Source: Duganella sp. Root336D2
Lineage (GTDB): Bacteria; Pseudomonadota; Gammaproteobacteria; Burkholderiales; Burkholderiaceae_D
Direction of reading: 5' to 3'
Assembly: GCF_001425005.1 (NCBI RefSeq)
Contig: NZ_LMDB01000036.1
Coordinates: 310,001-374,000 of the forward strand
Length of the DNA: 64,000 nt
Below are positions 34,677-43,476 of the stretch, piece by piece. The notes beneath the pieces were generated by a model that did no database searches, was not told the origin of the DNA, and saw only the letters and a program-made list of their open reading frames with translations. A program made the translations under genes and the position numbers. Position 1 is the first letter of the stretch. Every line of letters begins with the position of its first letter.

Positions 34677-35597
34677 ATGTTCAGTTACCGCCACGCGTTC
34701 CATGCCGGCAATCATGCCGACATCCTCAAGCACTTTGTCCTGGTCCAGGTCCTCGAATACCTGAACCAGAAGGACGTGCCGTATACCTATATCGACACCC
34801 ACGCCGGCGCCGGCGTCTACTCGCTGGACAGCGCGCAAGCCACCAAGACTGCCGAATTCGAGACCGGCATCGGCCCGTTGTGGGAGCGTGATGACTTGCC
34901 GCAGCCGCTGGCCGACTACGTCCAACTGATCAAGGACCTGAACCCGAGCGGCAAGCTGCGCTTCTATCCTGGCTCGCCGTATTGCGCCGAAATCGTGGCG
35001 CGCGAAGAAGACCGCCTGCGCTTGTTCGAGCTGCACCCGTCGGATGCCAAGATCCTTGCCGATAATTTCTACAAACTGGAGCAGCACCAGGCTGCCAATG
35101 GCCGTCGTCCGACTGCGCGCGGCAAGCGCGTGATCGTCAACAAGGCCGATGGTTTCCTCGGCGTGAAGGCGCTGCTGCCGCCGCCGTCGCGCCGCGGCTT
35201 CGTGCTGTGCGATCCTCCTTACGAGGACAAGCAGGACTACAAGAAGGTCACCGAGATGCTGAACGATGCGCTGAAGCGCTTCCCGACCGGCACGTACGCG
35301 GTCTGGTACCCGGTGCTGCAGCGCATTGAGGCGCGCAACTTTGCCGAGCGCATGAAGCACTTGCCGGCCAAGAGCTGGCTGAACGTGACCCTGTGCATCA
35401 GCACGCCGACGCCTGACGGCATTGCACTGCACACGAGCGGCATGTTCCTGCTGAATCCGCCGTACACGCTGGAGCCGATACTGCGCCAGGTGCTGCCTTA
35501 TCTGGTCCAGGTTCTGGGCCGTGATGCCGGCGCCCAGTTCACGCTGGAGAGTGGTGATGCGACCACAGCGAAGAAAGGTGCGTCGCGCAGCGCATAA
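34677..35597 (+). CDS. rlmJ: 23S rRNA (adenine2030-N6)-methyltransferase RlmJ
   Basis: This 306-aa protein starts MFSYRHAFHAGNHADILKH, the diagnostic N-terminus of RlmJ (ComJ). It has the SAM-binding YIDTHAGAGVYSL and the catalytic motif IV LCDPPYEDKQDY. The length fits the family (about 280-300 aa). It methylates N6 of A2030 in 23S rRNA. Confidence 0.94.
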   Translation: MFSYRHAFHAGNHADILKHFVLVQVLEYLNQKDVPYTYIDTHAGAGVYSLDSAQATKTAEFETGIGPLWERDDLPQPLADYVQLIKDLNPSGKLRFYPGSPYCAEIVAREEDRLRLFELHPSDAKILADNFYKLEQHQAANGRRPTARGKRVIVNKADGFLGVKALLPPPSRRGFVLCDPPYEDKQDYKKVTEMLNDALKRFPTGTYAVWYPVLQRIEARNFAERMKHLPAKSWLNVTLCISTPTPDGIALHTSGMFLLNPPYTLEPILRQVLPYLVQVLGRDAGAQFTLESGDATTAKKGASRSA

Positions 35598-35664
35598 AAA
35601 TATTGCCAAGACTGCACTAATGGGTATAGTCTTGTAACCATGTGTTTTAGCAATGGGGAAACCC

Positions 35665-36933
35665 ATGACAGCCGTGGTTGAAAGTGAAGTGCCGATTCCA
35701 ATGCCGTATGCCAATCAGTTCTTCTTGGCACGGCAACCCATCCTCAACCGCAGCCAGCGGCTCGTGGCCTACGAGCTGCTCTATCGAAATGCCGAAGTCC
35801 ATGAAGCCCATGTGACTGACGGTGCCCATGCCACTGCTTCCGTCATTGCCCATGCTTCCGAGCTGGGCATGGAGCAGGTGGTTGGCGACCAGCTTGCCTT
35901 CGTCAATGTCGATACGACGGGGTTGATGAGCGATTTCATTCACTTCCTGCCCAACGATAAGGTCATCCTCGAGGTGCTGGAGTCGGTGGAGCCGACGCCG
36001 GACGTGCTGAGGCGGGTGCAGGAGTTGAAGCAGGCGGGCTACAAGTTCGCCCTGGACGATGTGGCGGGCGAGAGCGAGGCGGTGACGGCTTTGCGGCCGC
36101 TGATGGACGTGATCAAGGTCGACATCAAGCAGATCGAACGCGGCCGCTTGCCCGAATTGACGCGCTACTTGCGCAATCCGAACCAGAAGCTGCTGGCCGA
36201 GAAGGTGGAGACGGTCGAGGAGTTCCGCGAATGCATGGACCTGGGTTTTGAGTACTTCCAGGGCTATTATTTTGCGCGGCCGGTAATCCTGAGCGGGAAG
36301 AAGATTACGCCTTCCCAGTTGTCCATCATGCACTTGCTCGACTTGCTGAACCAGGATGCGGACCAGCGCGAGGTGGAGCGCAGCGTCAAACATGACCCCT
36401 TGATTTCCCTGAACCTGCTGCGGCTGGTGAATACGCCGTCGGTGGGAGCGCGCTTCCGCATCAATTCGGTCGGCCACGCCTTGATCGTCCTGGGGCGGCG
36501 CCAGTTGCAGCGCTGGCTGCAGATCCTGCTGTATGTGAAGGGCTCGGAATTCGATTCGCCGCTGCTGCAGATGGCGACCACGCGCGGCAAGACCATGGAG
36601 CTGGTGATGGGGCATACGCGGCCTTCCGAGAGGGTGGCGGCGGATATCGGCTTCACGGTTGGCATCATGTCGCTGATGGATGCGCTGTTCTCGGTGCGCA
36701 TGGGCGAAATCCTTGATAGCGTCAATGTGCTGGACGAGGTGCGCGATGCGCTGCTGCATCGCGAAGGCGAACTGGGCCTGGCGCTGCGCCTGATCGAACT
36801 GATCGAGCGGGCGCAGGAGGGGCAGGAACTGACCGGCATCCTGCACAAGCTCGATCTGGCGCCCTCGGCGCTGTATGCCTTGCAGTGCGAGGCGTTCGAG
36901 TGGGTCAATGAATATGCCCACTCGGTTCAATAG
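35665..36933 (+). CDS. EAL-like/HDOD domain signalling protein (YuxH type)
   Basis: This 422-aa protein has an N-terminal EAL-like domain (FFLARQPILNRSQRLVAYELLYR, cited in part: RQPILNRSQRLVAYELLYR) fused to a C-terminal HDOD domain (SIMHLLDLLNQDADQREVERSVKHDP, cited in part). The EAL triad is replaced by ELLYR and the catalytic pair reads ALDDVAG, so phosphodiesterase activity is unlikely. YuxH/CdgJ-type proteins with this architecture act as regulators of motility or surface behaviour without hydrolysing c-di-GMP. The ATG at 35665 with GGGG upstream is chosen over 35653. Confidence 0.85.
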   Translation: MTAVVESEVPIPMPYANQFFLARQPILNRSQRLVAYELLYRNAEVHEAHVTDGAHATASVIAHASELGMEQVVGDQLAFVNVDTTGLMSDFIHFLPNDKVILEVLESVEPTPDVLRRVQELKQAGYKFALDDVAGESEAVTALRPLMDVIKVDIKQIERGRLPELTRYLRNPNQKLLAEKVETVEEFRECMDLGFEYFQGYYFARPVILSGKKITPSQLSIMHLLDLLNQDADQREVERSVKHDPLISLNLLRLVNTPSVGARFRINSVGHALIVLGRRQLQRWLQILLYVKGSEFDSPLLQMATTRGKTMELVMGHTRPSERVAADIGFTVGIMSLMDALFSVRMGEILDSVNVLDEVRDALLHREGELGLALRLIELIERAQEGQELTGILHKLDLAPSALYALQCEAFEWVNEYAHSVQ

Positions 36934-36934
36934 C

Positions 36935-37660
36935 CTATTGGGCCAGTAGCAGGAAAACCGTAGGCTTCTTGTGGAAGTCCGGCGCCTTGCCGGAGTCAAG
37001 CAGGCCTTTCCATTGAGCGCCCGTGCGGGTGTGGATCGTTTCCGTTGCCAGGCTGATGTCGGTGGCCACGCAGATCAGCGTGCTGCTGTGGCATGCGCCG
37101 ACCAGCGCTTCCAGCATGGCGGCGTTGCGGTAGGGCGTTTCGATGAACAGCTGCGTTTGCTTTTCCTGGCGCGAGCGGGTTTCCAGTTCTTTCAGGCGCT
37201 TGGCGCGTTGCGCGGCGTCGGTCGGCAGGTAGCCGTTGAAGGCGAAGCTCTGGCCGTTCAGGCCGCTGGCCATGACGGACATCAGGATGGAGGAGGGGCC
37301 GACCAGCGGGCGCACCGGGATGTGGCTGGCGTGGGCCAGGCGGACCAGGTCGGCACCGGGATCGGCCACCGCAGGGACGCCGGCCTCGGACAGCAGGCCG
37401 ACATCGTGGCCGGCTTTCAGGGGCTCGAGCAGGGCTTGCAGCGCTTGGGCCGGCGTGTTGATGTTCAGCTCGCTGATGGCGATTTCCTGGATCGGCTTGG
37501 CGGTGCCGACTTGTTTCAGGAAGGCGCGCGCGGTCTTGGCGTTTTCGGCGACGAAGTGGGTGAGCTGGCTGGTAAGCTGCTGCACGTGCTGCGGGATGAC
37601 CTGGTCCAGTGATTCGGTTGGGCCCAGGGTGTTAGGGATTAAAAACAGTGTTCCAGTCAT
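36935..37660 (-). CDS. SAM-dependent methyltransferase, RsmI-like tetrapyrrole methylase fold
   Basis: This 241-aa protein has the tetrapyrrole methylase fold: GTLFLIPNTLGP at the start, LLSEAGVPAVADPGADLVRLAH with the P-rich loop, VGPSSILMSVMASGLNGQSF, and IETPYRN. It matches the shorter RsmI paralogue found in many Burkholderiales rather than RsmI proper (about 290 aa), so rsmI is not assigned. It is adjacent to maf with one base between the Maf stop (37662) and this ATG (37660). Confidence 0.85.
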   Translation of the reverse strand: MTGTLFLIPNTLGPTESLDQVIPQHVQQLTSQLTHFVAENAKTARAFLKQVGTAKPIQEIAISELNINTPAQALQALLEPLKAGHDVGLLSEAGVPAVADPGADLVRLAHASHIPVRPLVGPSSILMSVMASGLNGQSFAFNGYLPTDAAQRAKRLKELETRSRQEKQTQLFIETPYRNAAMLEALVGACHSSTLICVATDISLATETIHTRTGAQWKGLLDSGKAPDFHKKPTVFLLLAQ

Positions 37661-37661
37661 A

Positions 37662-38252
37662 TTACTTGGTAAAGAAGGTGACGCCGGCGGCGCGCAGCAT
37701 GCCGGTCAATGCGATCAGAGGCAAGCCGGTGAGGGCAGTCGGATCGTTGGAGTCGATGCGTTCGAGAATGGCGATGCCCAGCGCTTCGTTCTTGGCGCTG
37801 CCGGCACAATCATAGGGCTGTTCGAGGCGCAGGTAGGCATCCAGTTCTTCATCCGGCAGGTCGCGGAACTTGACCGTGGTGCGGATGTCTTCAAGCTGGT
37901 GGGTATTGTTGCGCCCATCCCACAGGCACAGGGCGGTATGGAATACCACTTCGCGGCCGCGCATTTTCTGCAATTGGGCCAGCGCATTGGCATGGTTGCC
38001 AGGTTTGCCGATTTGTTCATCGTCCAAAGTGGCGACCTGGTCGGAGCCAATAACCAGTGGGCCCGGATGGCGGCAAGCCACGGCGGCGGCCTTTTCACGG
38101 GCCAGTCGCAAAGCGGTGGCGGACGGTGATTCGCCCGGTTGAGGGCTTTCGTCGATATCCGGTACGTCGACTGTGAAGGGCAGCTGGAGGCGCGACAGCA
38201 GTTGCCGGCGATAGGCCGAGCTGGATGCAAGGATGATGTTGGTTGTTTTCAT
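37662..38252 (-). CDS. Maf family nucleotide pyrophosphatase
   Basis: This 196-aa protein starts MKTTNIILASSSAYRRQLLSRL, the Maf signature with SSS-x-x-R. It contains IGSDQVATLD and YDCAGSAKNEALGI, with the E/G residues typical of the YceF subgroup (7-methyl-GTP pyrophosphatase). The family hydrolyses non-canonical or modified nucleotides. The ATG at 38252 is chosen; the frame continues upstream to 38567 through the divergent yceD promoter and gene. It is divergent from yceD, as in E. coli where yceF and yceD are neighbours. Confidence 0.9.
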   Translation of the reverse strand: MKTTNIILASSSAYRRQLLSRLQLPFTVDVPDIDESPQPGESPSATALRLAREKAAAVACRHPGPLVIGSDQVATLDDEQIGKPGNHANALAQLQKMRGREVVFHTALCLWDGRNNTHQLEDIRTTVKFRDLPDEELDAYLRLEQPYDCAGSAKNEALGIAILERIDSNDPTALTGLPLIALTGMLRAAGVTFFTK

Positions 38253-38311
38253 CAGGGAAATGTTATATGCTCTCTGCGCCGTAGAAAAAGAGCGAAAAGT
38301 CTCGCAAGTCT

Positions 38312-38341
38312 TTGACGTGGTGTGGAAAATCCTGTTATTAT
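38312..38341 (+). promoter_or_regulatory. Promoter of the yceD-rpmF-plsX-fab cluster
   Basis: TTGACG (38312-38317) and TATTAT (38336-38341) are separated by 18 bases, 28 bases upstream of the yceD start. Confidence 0.55.
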
Positions 38342-38369
38342 CGCAGGTTTTCGAGGGAAATTTTAGCCA

Positions 38370-38867
38370 ATGAATGCTTTTGAGATCGACGCTTTTGAAT
38401 TTTGTCGGACCAACAGCAGCAAGGAAGGGGTAGCTCCCGTCGCTGAAATGACCCGGTTTGGCAAGGAATGCGCCAATACTTCCGGTGAGGTGTCCTGGAA
38501 GGTGGAAGGCGGTTCCAGCAAGCAGGGCTACCCGCAGCTGCGCCTGACCGTTGCCGGTAAAGTGCAACTGGTGTGCCAGCGCTGCCTGAGCCCGTTTGAA
38601 TATGAAATCGATTCATCGACCATCCTGCTGCTCGGCAAAGATGACGCGGATGCGGACGAGATCGAGGAAGTCATTGACGATGAAAGCATTGACGTCATCG
38701 TTGGTGCGCGCTCCATGAATCTCATGGACCTGGTTGAAGATGAGGCCCTGCTGGCCTTGCCGCAAGCGCCGAAGCACGAGGTGTGCCCTGATACCTCGCT
38801 GGTCGACTCTGCGAAAAATGAGAAGGCATCGCCCTTCGCCGGCCTGAAAGGCCTGAAAACGAATTAA
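38370..38867 (+). CDS. yceD: YceD family protein (DUF177, 23S rRNA accumulation protein)
   Basis: This 165-aa protein has the DUF177 pattern: LRLTVAGKVQLVCQRCLSPFEYEI (cited in part: VQLVCQRCLSPFEYEI) with CxxC near residue 70, an acidic middle, DLVEDEALLALPQAP, and the tail SPFAGLKGLKTN. YceD is needed for proper 23S rRNA levels and is almost always followed by rpmF, as here. A promoter lies immediately upstream. Confidence 0.92.
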   Translation: MNAFEIDAFEFCRTNSSKEGVAPVAEMTRFGKECANTSGEVSWKVEGGSSKQGYPQLRLTVAGKVQLVCQRCLSPFEYEIDSSTILLLGKDDADADEIEEVIDDESIDVIVGARSMNLMDLVEDEALLALPQAPKHEVCPDTSLVDSAKNEKASPFAGLKGLKTN

Positions 38868-39000
38868 TCGGTTTGTAGTAGCAAAGAACGTGTCAAAACG
38901 CGTGCAGTAATCGAGTTTGGCATGGATGTAAAAGCTCGATTCGCATGTTTTTGCGCATCGGATGTGTTAAAATCTTAGAACTTTAGTATTAGGAGTCATC

Positions 39001-39183
39001 ATGGCTGTTCAACAGAACAAGAAATCCCCGTCGAAGCGCGGCATGCACCGTTCGCACGATTTTCTGGTAGCACCGAACCTGGCCGTTGAGCCAGTGACCG
39101 GCGAAACCCACCTGCGTCACCACATTTCGCCTAACGGCTTCTATCGTGGTCGCAAAGTGCTGAAGACCAAGAACGACGAGTAA
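39001..39183 (+). CDS. rpmF: 50S ribosomal protein L32
   Basis: This 60-aa protein, MAVQQNKKSPSKRGMHRSHD and onward, is typical L32. There are no cysteines, so this is the zinc-independent form. It has TAGGAG 7 bases upstream. It lies between yceD and plsX in the conserved order. In the 85-base gap to plsX, AAAGCGG (39213) and CCGCTTT (39246) could form a weak hairpin with a T-run, a possible attenuator. Confidence 0.97.
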   Translation: MAVQQNKKSPSKRGMHRSHDFLVAPNLAVEPVTGETHLRHHISPNGFYRGRKVLKTKNDE

Positions 39184-39268
39184 TCGACGTTTGTAGCCTT
39201 TGGCCACAAGACAAAGCGGTGCTACGCAGGTTCTCTGACGTCGCGCCGCTTTTTCTTTGAGTTATACA

Positions 39269-40369
39269 ATGACAATCAAAATCTCTATCGACTGCATGGG
39301 TGGCGATCATGGCCCCTCAGTTACCATTCCCGCAGCAATCTCTTTCCTCAAGCACGAACCGAACGCCGAGCTGATCCTCGTTGGCCTGGAAGACGTTATT
39401 CGCGCTGAATTGAAGAAGCACCACGCCGAGGCCGAACCGCGCCTGACTATCCTTCACGCATCTGAACAGGTCACCATGGATGACCCGCTCGAGGTCGCTT
39501 TGCGCCGCAAGAAGGATTCGTCGATGCGCGTGGCCATTGAGCAGGTCAAGGCGGGCAATGCCGCCGCGTGCGTTTCTGCCGGCAATACCGGCGCGCTGAT
39601 GGCAGTCTCGCGCTATGTGCTGAAAACCATGCCTGGCGTCGACCGCCCGGCGATCTGCAGTATCCTGCCTAATCAGAAGAACGGTCCGACCTACGTGCTG
39701 GACCTGGGCGCCAACGTGGATTGCGAGCCGCACCACCTGCACCAGTTCGCGATCATGGGTTCGGTGCTGTGCCAGGCTGCCGAGGGCATTGAGCGCCCAA
39801 GCATTGGCTTGCTGAACGTGGGTACCGAAGACATCAAAGGTAACGAGGTGGTCAAGGCCACGGCGGAGCTGCTGAAGGCCGACCATGCGCGCGGCGCCCT
39901 GAATTTCCACGGCAACGTGGAAGGTAATGATATTTTCAAAGGCACCGCCGACGTGGTGGTGTGCGATGGCTTCGTCGGTAACGTAACGCTGAAGGCGGTG
40001 GAAGGCCTGGCGCGTTTGGTGAAGACGGTGCTGACAACCGAATTCAAGCGAAATCCGATCACCATGCTGGGCGCCCTCATTGCGCGCTCGGCCCTGAAGC
40101 AGATCGGTAATCGCCTGAATCCTGCCCGCTATAACGGCGCTGGCTTGCTGGGCCTGCGCGGCCTGGTGTTCAAGAGCCATGGCGGGGCGGAGGCGGAGGC
40201 CTATGAATGGGCGATCCGTCGTGCATATGATGCGGCAAAAAACGACGTACAAGAGCATTTGTCGGCAATGATTGCCGAACTGATGCCGCAAGAAGAGCCG
40301 CCAACCGAACCGAGAGACACGCATGACCCTGTACAGCAAGATCGTAGGCACGGGCAGCTACCTGCCTGA
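39269..40369 (+). CDS. plsX: Phosphate acyltransferase PlsX
   Basis: This 366-aa protein makes acyl-phosphate from acyl-ACP for phospholipid synthesis. It starts MTIKISIDCMGGDHGPSVT, the diagnostic PlsX N-terminus, and contains SAGNTGALMAVS and VCDGFVGNVTLKAVEG. ATG 39269 is chosen over the in-frame TTG at 39257. The 3' end overlaps fabH by 47 bases. Confidence 0.96.
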   Translation: MTIKISIDCMGGDHGPSVTIPAAISFLKHEPNAELILVGLEDVIRAELKKHHAEAEPRLTILHASEQVTMDDPLEVALRRKKDSSMRVAIEQVKAGNAAACVSAGNTGALMAVSRYVLKTMPGVDRPAICSILPNQKNGPTYVLDLGANVDCEPHHLHQFAIMGSVLCQAAEGIERPSIGLLNVGTEDIKGNEVVKATAELLKADHARGALNFHGNVEGNDIFKGTADVVVCDGFVGNVTLKAVEGLARLVKTVLTTEFKRNPITMLGALIARSALKQIGNRLNPARYNGAGLLGLRGLVFKSHGGAEAEAYEWAIRRAYDAAKNDVQEHLSAMIAELMPQEEPPTEPRDTHDPVQQDRRHGQLPA

Positions 40370-41312
40370 GAAACGCGTCACCAACCATGAACTGGCGGCC
40401 CAACTGGCTGCCAAGGGTATCGAGACGTCGGACGAGTGGATTGTGTCGCGCAGCGGCATCTCCGCTCGCCACTATGCGGAGCCGGAACAGGCTTCGTCCG
40501 ACCTGGGCGTGATCGCTGCCAGGCGCGCGCTGGAAATGGCCGGCATGCAGCCGGACGATATCGACCTGATCATCGTCGCCAGCTCGACGCCCGACTTCTA
40601 CGGCAGCTTCCCCAGCACGGCCTGCATCGTGCAGAAGAAGCTGGGCATGACCAACAACTGCGCGGCAGTGGACGTGCAAGCCGTGTGCAGCGGCTTCGTC
40701 TATGCGGTGTCGACTGCGGACAGCTTCATCAAGTCCGGCATGCACAAGAATGTGCTGGTGATCGGCGCCGAAGTTTTCTCACGCATCCTGAATTTCGAAG
40801 ACCGTACCACCTGCGTGCTGTTTGGCGATGGCGCTGGCGCGATTGTCATGAGCGCGTCGCAAGAGCCGGGCATCCTGGCGTGCAAGCTGCATGCGGACGG
40901 TCGTCATTCCGATGTGCTGCGCGTACCGGGCAGCCTGTCCAACGGCGCCATCGCCGGCAGCGCTTTCCTCTACATGGATGGCCAGGCGGTGTTCAAGCTG
41001 GCAGTGTCGGTGCTGGAGAAGGTGGCGTACGAGGCGCTGGATGCGGCCGGCATGACCTCCGGGCAGATCGACTGGCTGATCCCGCACCAGGCCAATATCC
41101 GCATCATGAACGGCACCGCCAAGAAGCTGGGCATGGCGCCGGAAAAGATGGTGGTGACTGTCGACCAGCATGGCAATACTTCCGCCGCTTCGATCCCGCT
41201 GGCGCTTGACGTCGCGGTGCGCGATGGCCGCGTGAAGAAGGGCGATGTGGTGATGATGGAAGGTGTGGGCGGCGGCTTCACCTGGGGTGCCGTCCTGGCG
41301 CGCATGTTATAA
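40323..41312 (+). CDS. fabH: 3-oxoacyl-ACP synthase III FabH
   Basis: This 329-aa condensing enzyme starts fatty-acid synthesis from acetyl-CoA and malonyl-ACP. The catalytic triad is present: Cys in VQAVCSGFVYA, His in IPHQANIRI and Asn in DQHGNTSAAS. It begins MTLYSKIVGTGSYLPEK, inside the end of plsX (47-base overlap). No alternative start further downstream would keep the conserved G-T-G-S-Y-L-P N-terminus, so the overlap is real. Confidence 0.97.
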   Translation: MTLYSKIVGTGSYLPEKRVTNHELAAQLAAKGIETSDEWIVSRSGISARHYAEPEQASSDLGVIAARRALEMAGMQPDDIDLIIVASSTPDFYGSFPSTACIVQKKLGMTNNCAAVDVQAVCSGFVYAVSTADSFIKSGMHKNVLVIGAEVFSRILNFEDRTTCVLFGDGAGAIVMSASQEPGILACKLHADGRHSDVLRVPGSLSNGAIAGSAFLYMDGQAVFKLAVSVLEKVAYEALDAAGMTSGQIDWLIPHQANIRIMNGTAKKLGMAPEKMVVTVDQHGNTSAASIPLALDVAVRDGRVKKGDVVMMEGVGGGFTWGAVLARML

Positions 41313-41353
41313 AATGCAGTCCTTTTTAGAATAAGAAGTCTAAAGGTTGAAAG

Positions 41354-42295
41354 ATGAATAAATTCGCGTTCGTGTTCCCGGGCCAGGGTTCCCAGGCCGT
41401 GGGCATGCTGGAAGGTTTTGCCGGCAACCCGGTGGTTGCGCAAACCCTTGCTGAAGCTTCCGATGCTTTGCAGTTCGACCTGGGCAAGCTGATTGCCGAA
41501 GGTCCGAAAGAAGAACTCGACCTGACCACCAATACCCAGCCGGTCATGCTGACCGCTGCCGTGGCAGCTTACCGCGCCTGGATCGCCGCTGGCGGTCCGG
41601 TGCCAAGCGTGGTTGCCGGCCACTCGCTGGGCGAGTACTCGGCCCTGGTTGCCGCGGGCGTGATTTCCTTTAAAGACGCGGTGCCGCTGGTGCGCTTCCG
41701 CGCGCAAGCGATGCAGGAAGCCGTGCCGGTAGGGCAGGGCACCATGGCTGTCATGCTGGGCCTGTCCGACGAAGACGTGCGTGCAGCCTGCGCCGAAGCC
41801 GCTGCCGCAGTGCCGGGCGAAATCGTGGAAGCAGTTAACTACAATGCGCCGGCACAAGTGGTGGTGGCCGGCCATACCGCCGCAGTCGAAAAAGCCTGCG
41901 AAATCGCCAAGGCCAAAGGCGCCAAGCGCGCCATGCGCCTGCCGGTCTCGGCCCCGTTCCACAGCTCGCTGCTGAAGCCGGCTTCGGACCGCCTGCGCGA
42001 CTACATGGCGTCGATCCACTTCAACGTGCCGCAAATCCCGCTGATCAACAACGTCGACGTGGCCGTGCTGTCCGACCCGGCATCGATCAAGGATGCGCTG
42101 GTGCGCCAGGCTGCCTCCCCGGTGCGCTGGGTGGAAACCATGCAAAAAGTTGCTGCCGACGACATCACGAATGTGGTTGAATGCGGTCCGGGCAAGGTCC
42201 TGATGGGCCTGGCCAAGCGTATCGACGCCCGCCTGGTTGGCGAAGCCATCTACGACCAGGCAACCCTCGAACGCATGCTGGAAACCCTGAAATAA
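41354..42295 (+). CDS. fabD: Malonyl-CoA:ACP transacylase FabD
   Basis: This 313-aa protein loads malonyl groups onto ACP. It begins FAFVFPGQGSQAVGML and has the nucleophile elbow GHSLGEYSALVAAG and the catalytic His in VSAPFHSSLL. It sits in the conserved fab order, with 12 bases to fabG. Confidence 0.97.
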   Translation: MNKFAFVFPGQGSQAVGMLEGFAGNPVVAQTLAEASDALQFDLGKLIAEGPKEELDLTTNTQPVMLTAAVAAYRAWIAAGGPVPSVVAGHSLGEYSALVAAGVISFKDAVPLVRFRAQAMQEAVPVGQGTMAVMLGLSDEDVRAACAEAAAAVPGEIVEAVNYNAPAQVVVAGHTAAVEKACEIAKAKGAKRAMRLPVSAPFHSSLLKPASDRLRDYMASIHFNVPQIPLINNVDVAVLSDPASIKDALVRQAASPVRWVETMQKVAADDITNVVECGPGKVLMGLAKRIDARLVGEAIYDQATLERMLETLK

Positions 42296-42307
42296 AGAAG
42301 GACGATA

Positions 42308-43054
42308 ATGACTCTCGCTAATCAAGTAGCACTGGTGACCGGCGCCTCGCGCGGCATCGGCAAGGCAATCGCGCAGGAACTGGCCCGCCAGGGCGCGAAA
42401 GTGATCGGCACCGCCACCACCGAAGCCGGCGCTGAAGCAATTTCGGCTTACCTGGCTGACATCGGCGCCGAGGCAGGCAAGGGCATGGTGCTGAACGTCA
42501 CCAGCGCCGAGCAGTGCGCTGCCATCATCGACGACATCTCGAAAACCTGCGGCGCCGTCGGCATCCTGGTCAATAATGCGGGCATCACCCAGGACAACCT
42601 GGCCATGCGCATGAAGGACGAGGAGTGGGACAGCGTGATTGCCACCAACCTGACGTCGGTTGGCCGCCTGTCGCGCGCGGTCCTGCGCGGCATGATGAAA
42701 GCCAAGACCGGGCGTATCATTAACATCACCTCCGTGGTGGCATCGGCCGGCAATCCTGGCCAGATGAACTACGCTGCCGCCAAAGCTGGCGTCGAGGGCA
42801 TGACCCGCGCCCTGGCCCGTGAAATCGGCAGTCGCAACATTACCGTCAACAGCGTTGCACCAGGTTTTATCGATACCGATATGACCAAGGCGCTGGGCGA
42901 AGACCAGCATGCGACCCTGCTGACCCAGATTCCCCTGGGCCGCCTGGGCAAGCCGGAAGACATCGCTGCAGCGGTCACTTTCCTGGCTTCGCCAGCTGCC
43001 GCTTATATTACCGGTACCACCCTTCACGTGAACGGTGGTATGTATATGAATTGA
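42308..43054 (+). CDS. fabG: 3-oxoacyl-ACP reductase FabG
   Basis: This is a 248-aa short-chain dehydrogenase. The NADPH loop TGASRGIGKAIAQ, NNAGIT, the catalytic Ser in NITSVVASAG and the Y-x-x-x-K in MNYAAAKAG are all present. It reduces 3-oxoacyl-ACP in elongation. After the stop, TGCGGCAT/ATGCCGCA (43063-43079) forms a short hairpin without a T-run. Confidence 0.97.
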   Translation: MTLANQVALVTGASRGIGKAIAQELARQGAKVIGTATTEAGAEAISAYLADIGAEAGKGMVLNVTSAEQCAAIIDDISKTCGAVGILVNNAGITQDNLAMRMKDEEWDSVIATNLTSVGRLSRAVLRGMMKAKTGRIINITSVVASAGNPGQMNYAAAKAGVEGMTRALAREIGSRNITVNSVAPGFIDTDMTKALGEDQHATLLTQIPLGRLGKPEDIAAAVTFLASPAAAYITGTTLHVNGGMYMN

Positions 43055-43153
43055 TACGGTTATGCGGCATAATGCCGCACGATCGCATCATTTAATAGTG
43101 ATTTCAACGTAGATCAAATCAAACGTCGAAATTAGTTTATAGGCGCGCAAACC

Positions 43154-43162
43154 TGCTAAAAT
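43154..43162 (+). promoter_or_regulatory. acpP promoter, extended -10
   Basis: TGCTAAAAT is an extended -10 lying 36 bases before the acpP start; no good -35 accompanies it. The surrounding TGCTAAAATGCGCG closely matches the efp promoter (TGCTATAATGCGCG at 368). Confidence 0.5.
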
Positions 43163-43197
43163 GCGCGCTTTCCGTAACAACATATTGGAGCCATAAC

Positions 43198-43437
43198 ATG
43201 TCGGATATCGAACAACGCGTTAAGAAAATCGTCGCTGAACAACTGGGCGTCGCTGAAGCAGACATCAAGACCGAATCCTCCTTCGTTGACGATCTGGGCG
43301 CCGATTCCCTGGACACCGTTGAACTGGTAATGGCACTGGAAGACGAGTTCGAAATGGAAATCCCAGACGAACAAGCTGAAAAGATCACCACCGTGCAGCA
43401 AGCGATCGACTACGCAACTGCACACGTCAAGGCCTAA
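43198..43437 (+). CDS. acpP: Acyl carrier protein
   Basis: This is a 79-aa acidic protein with the phosphopantetheine site serine in GADSLDTVELVMALE. It carries acyl chains for fatty-acid synthesis. A good TTGGAG Shine-Dalgarno and its own promoter fit the high expression needed. The modifying enzyme AcpS is encoded at 54545. Confidence 0.98.
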   Translation: MSDIEQRVKKIVAEQLGVAEADIKTESSFVDDLGADSLDTVELVMALEDEFEMEIPDEQAEKITTVQQAIDYATAHVKA

Positions 43438-43476
43438 TCAAAGCCCTGACTCTCCGATCCACTCCGGGAGACTCGC

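Noticed and set aside
43063..43079. Terminator after fabG
   Set aside because: The TGCGGC/GCCGCA hairpin has no T-run; kept only as a remark in the fabG entry.
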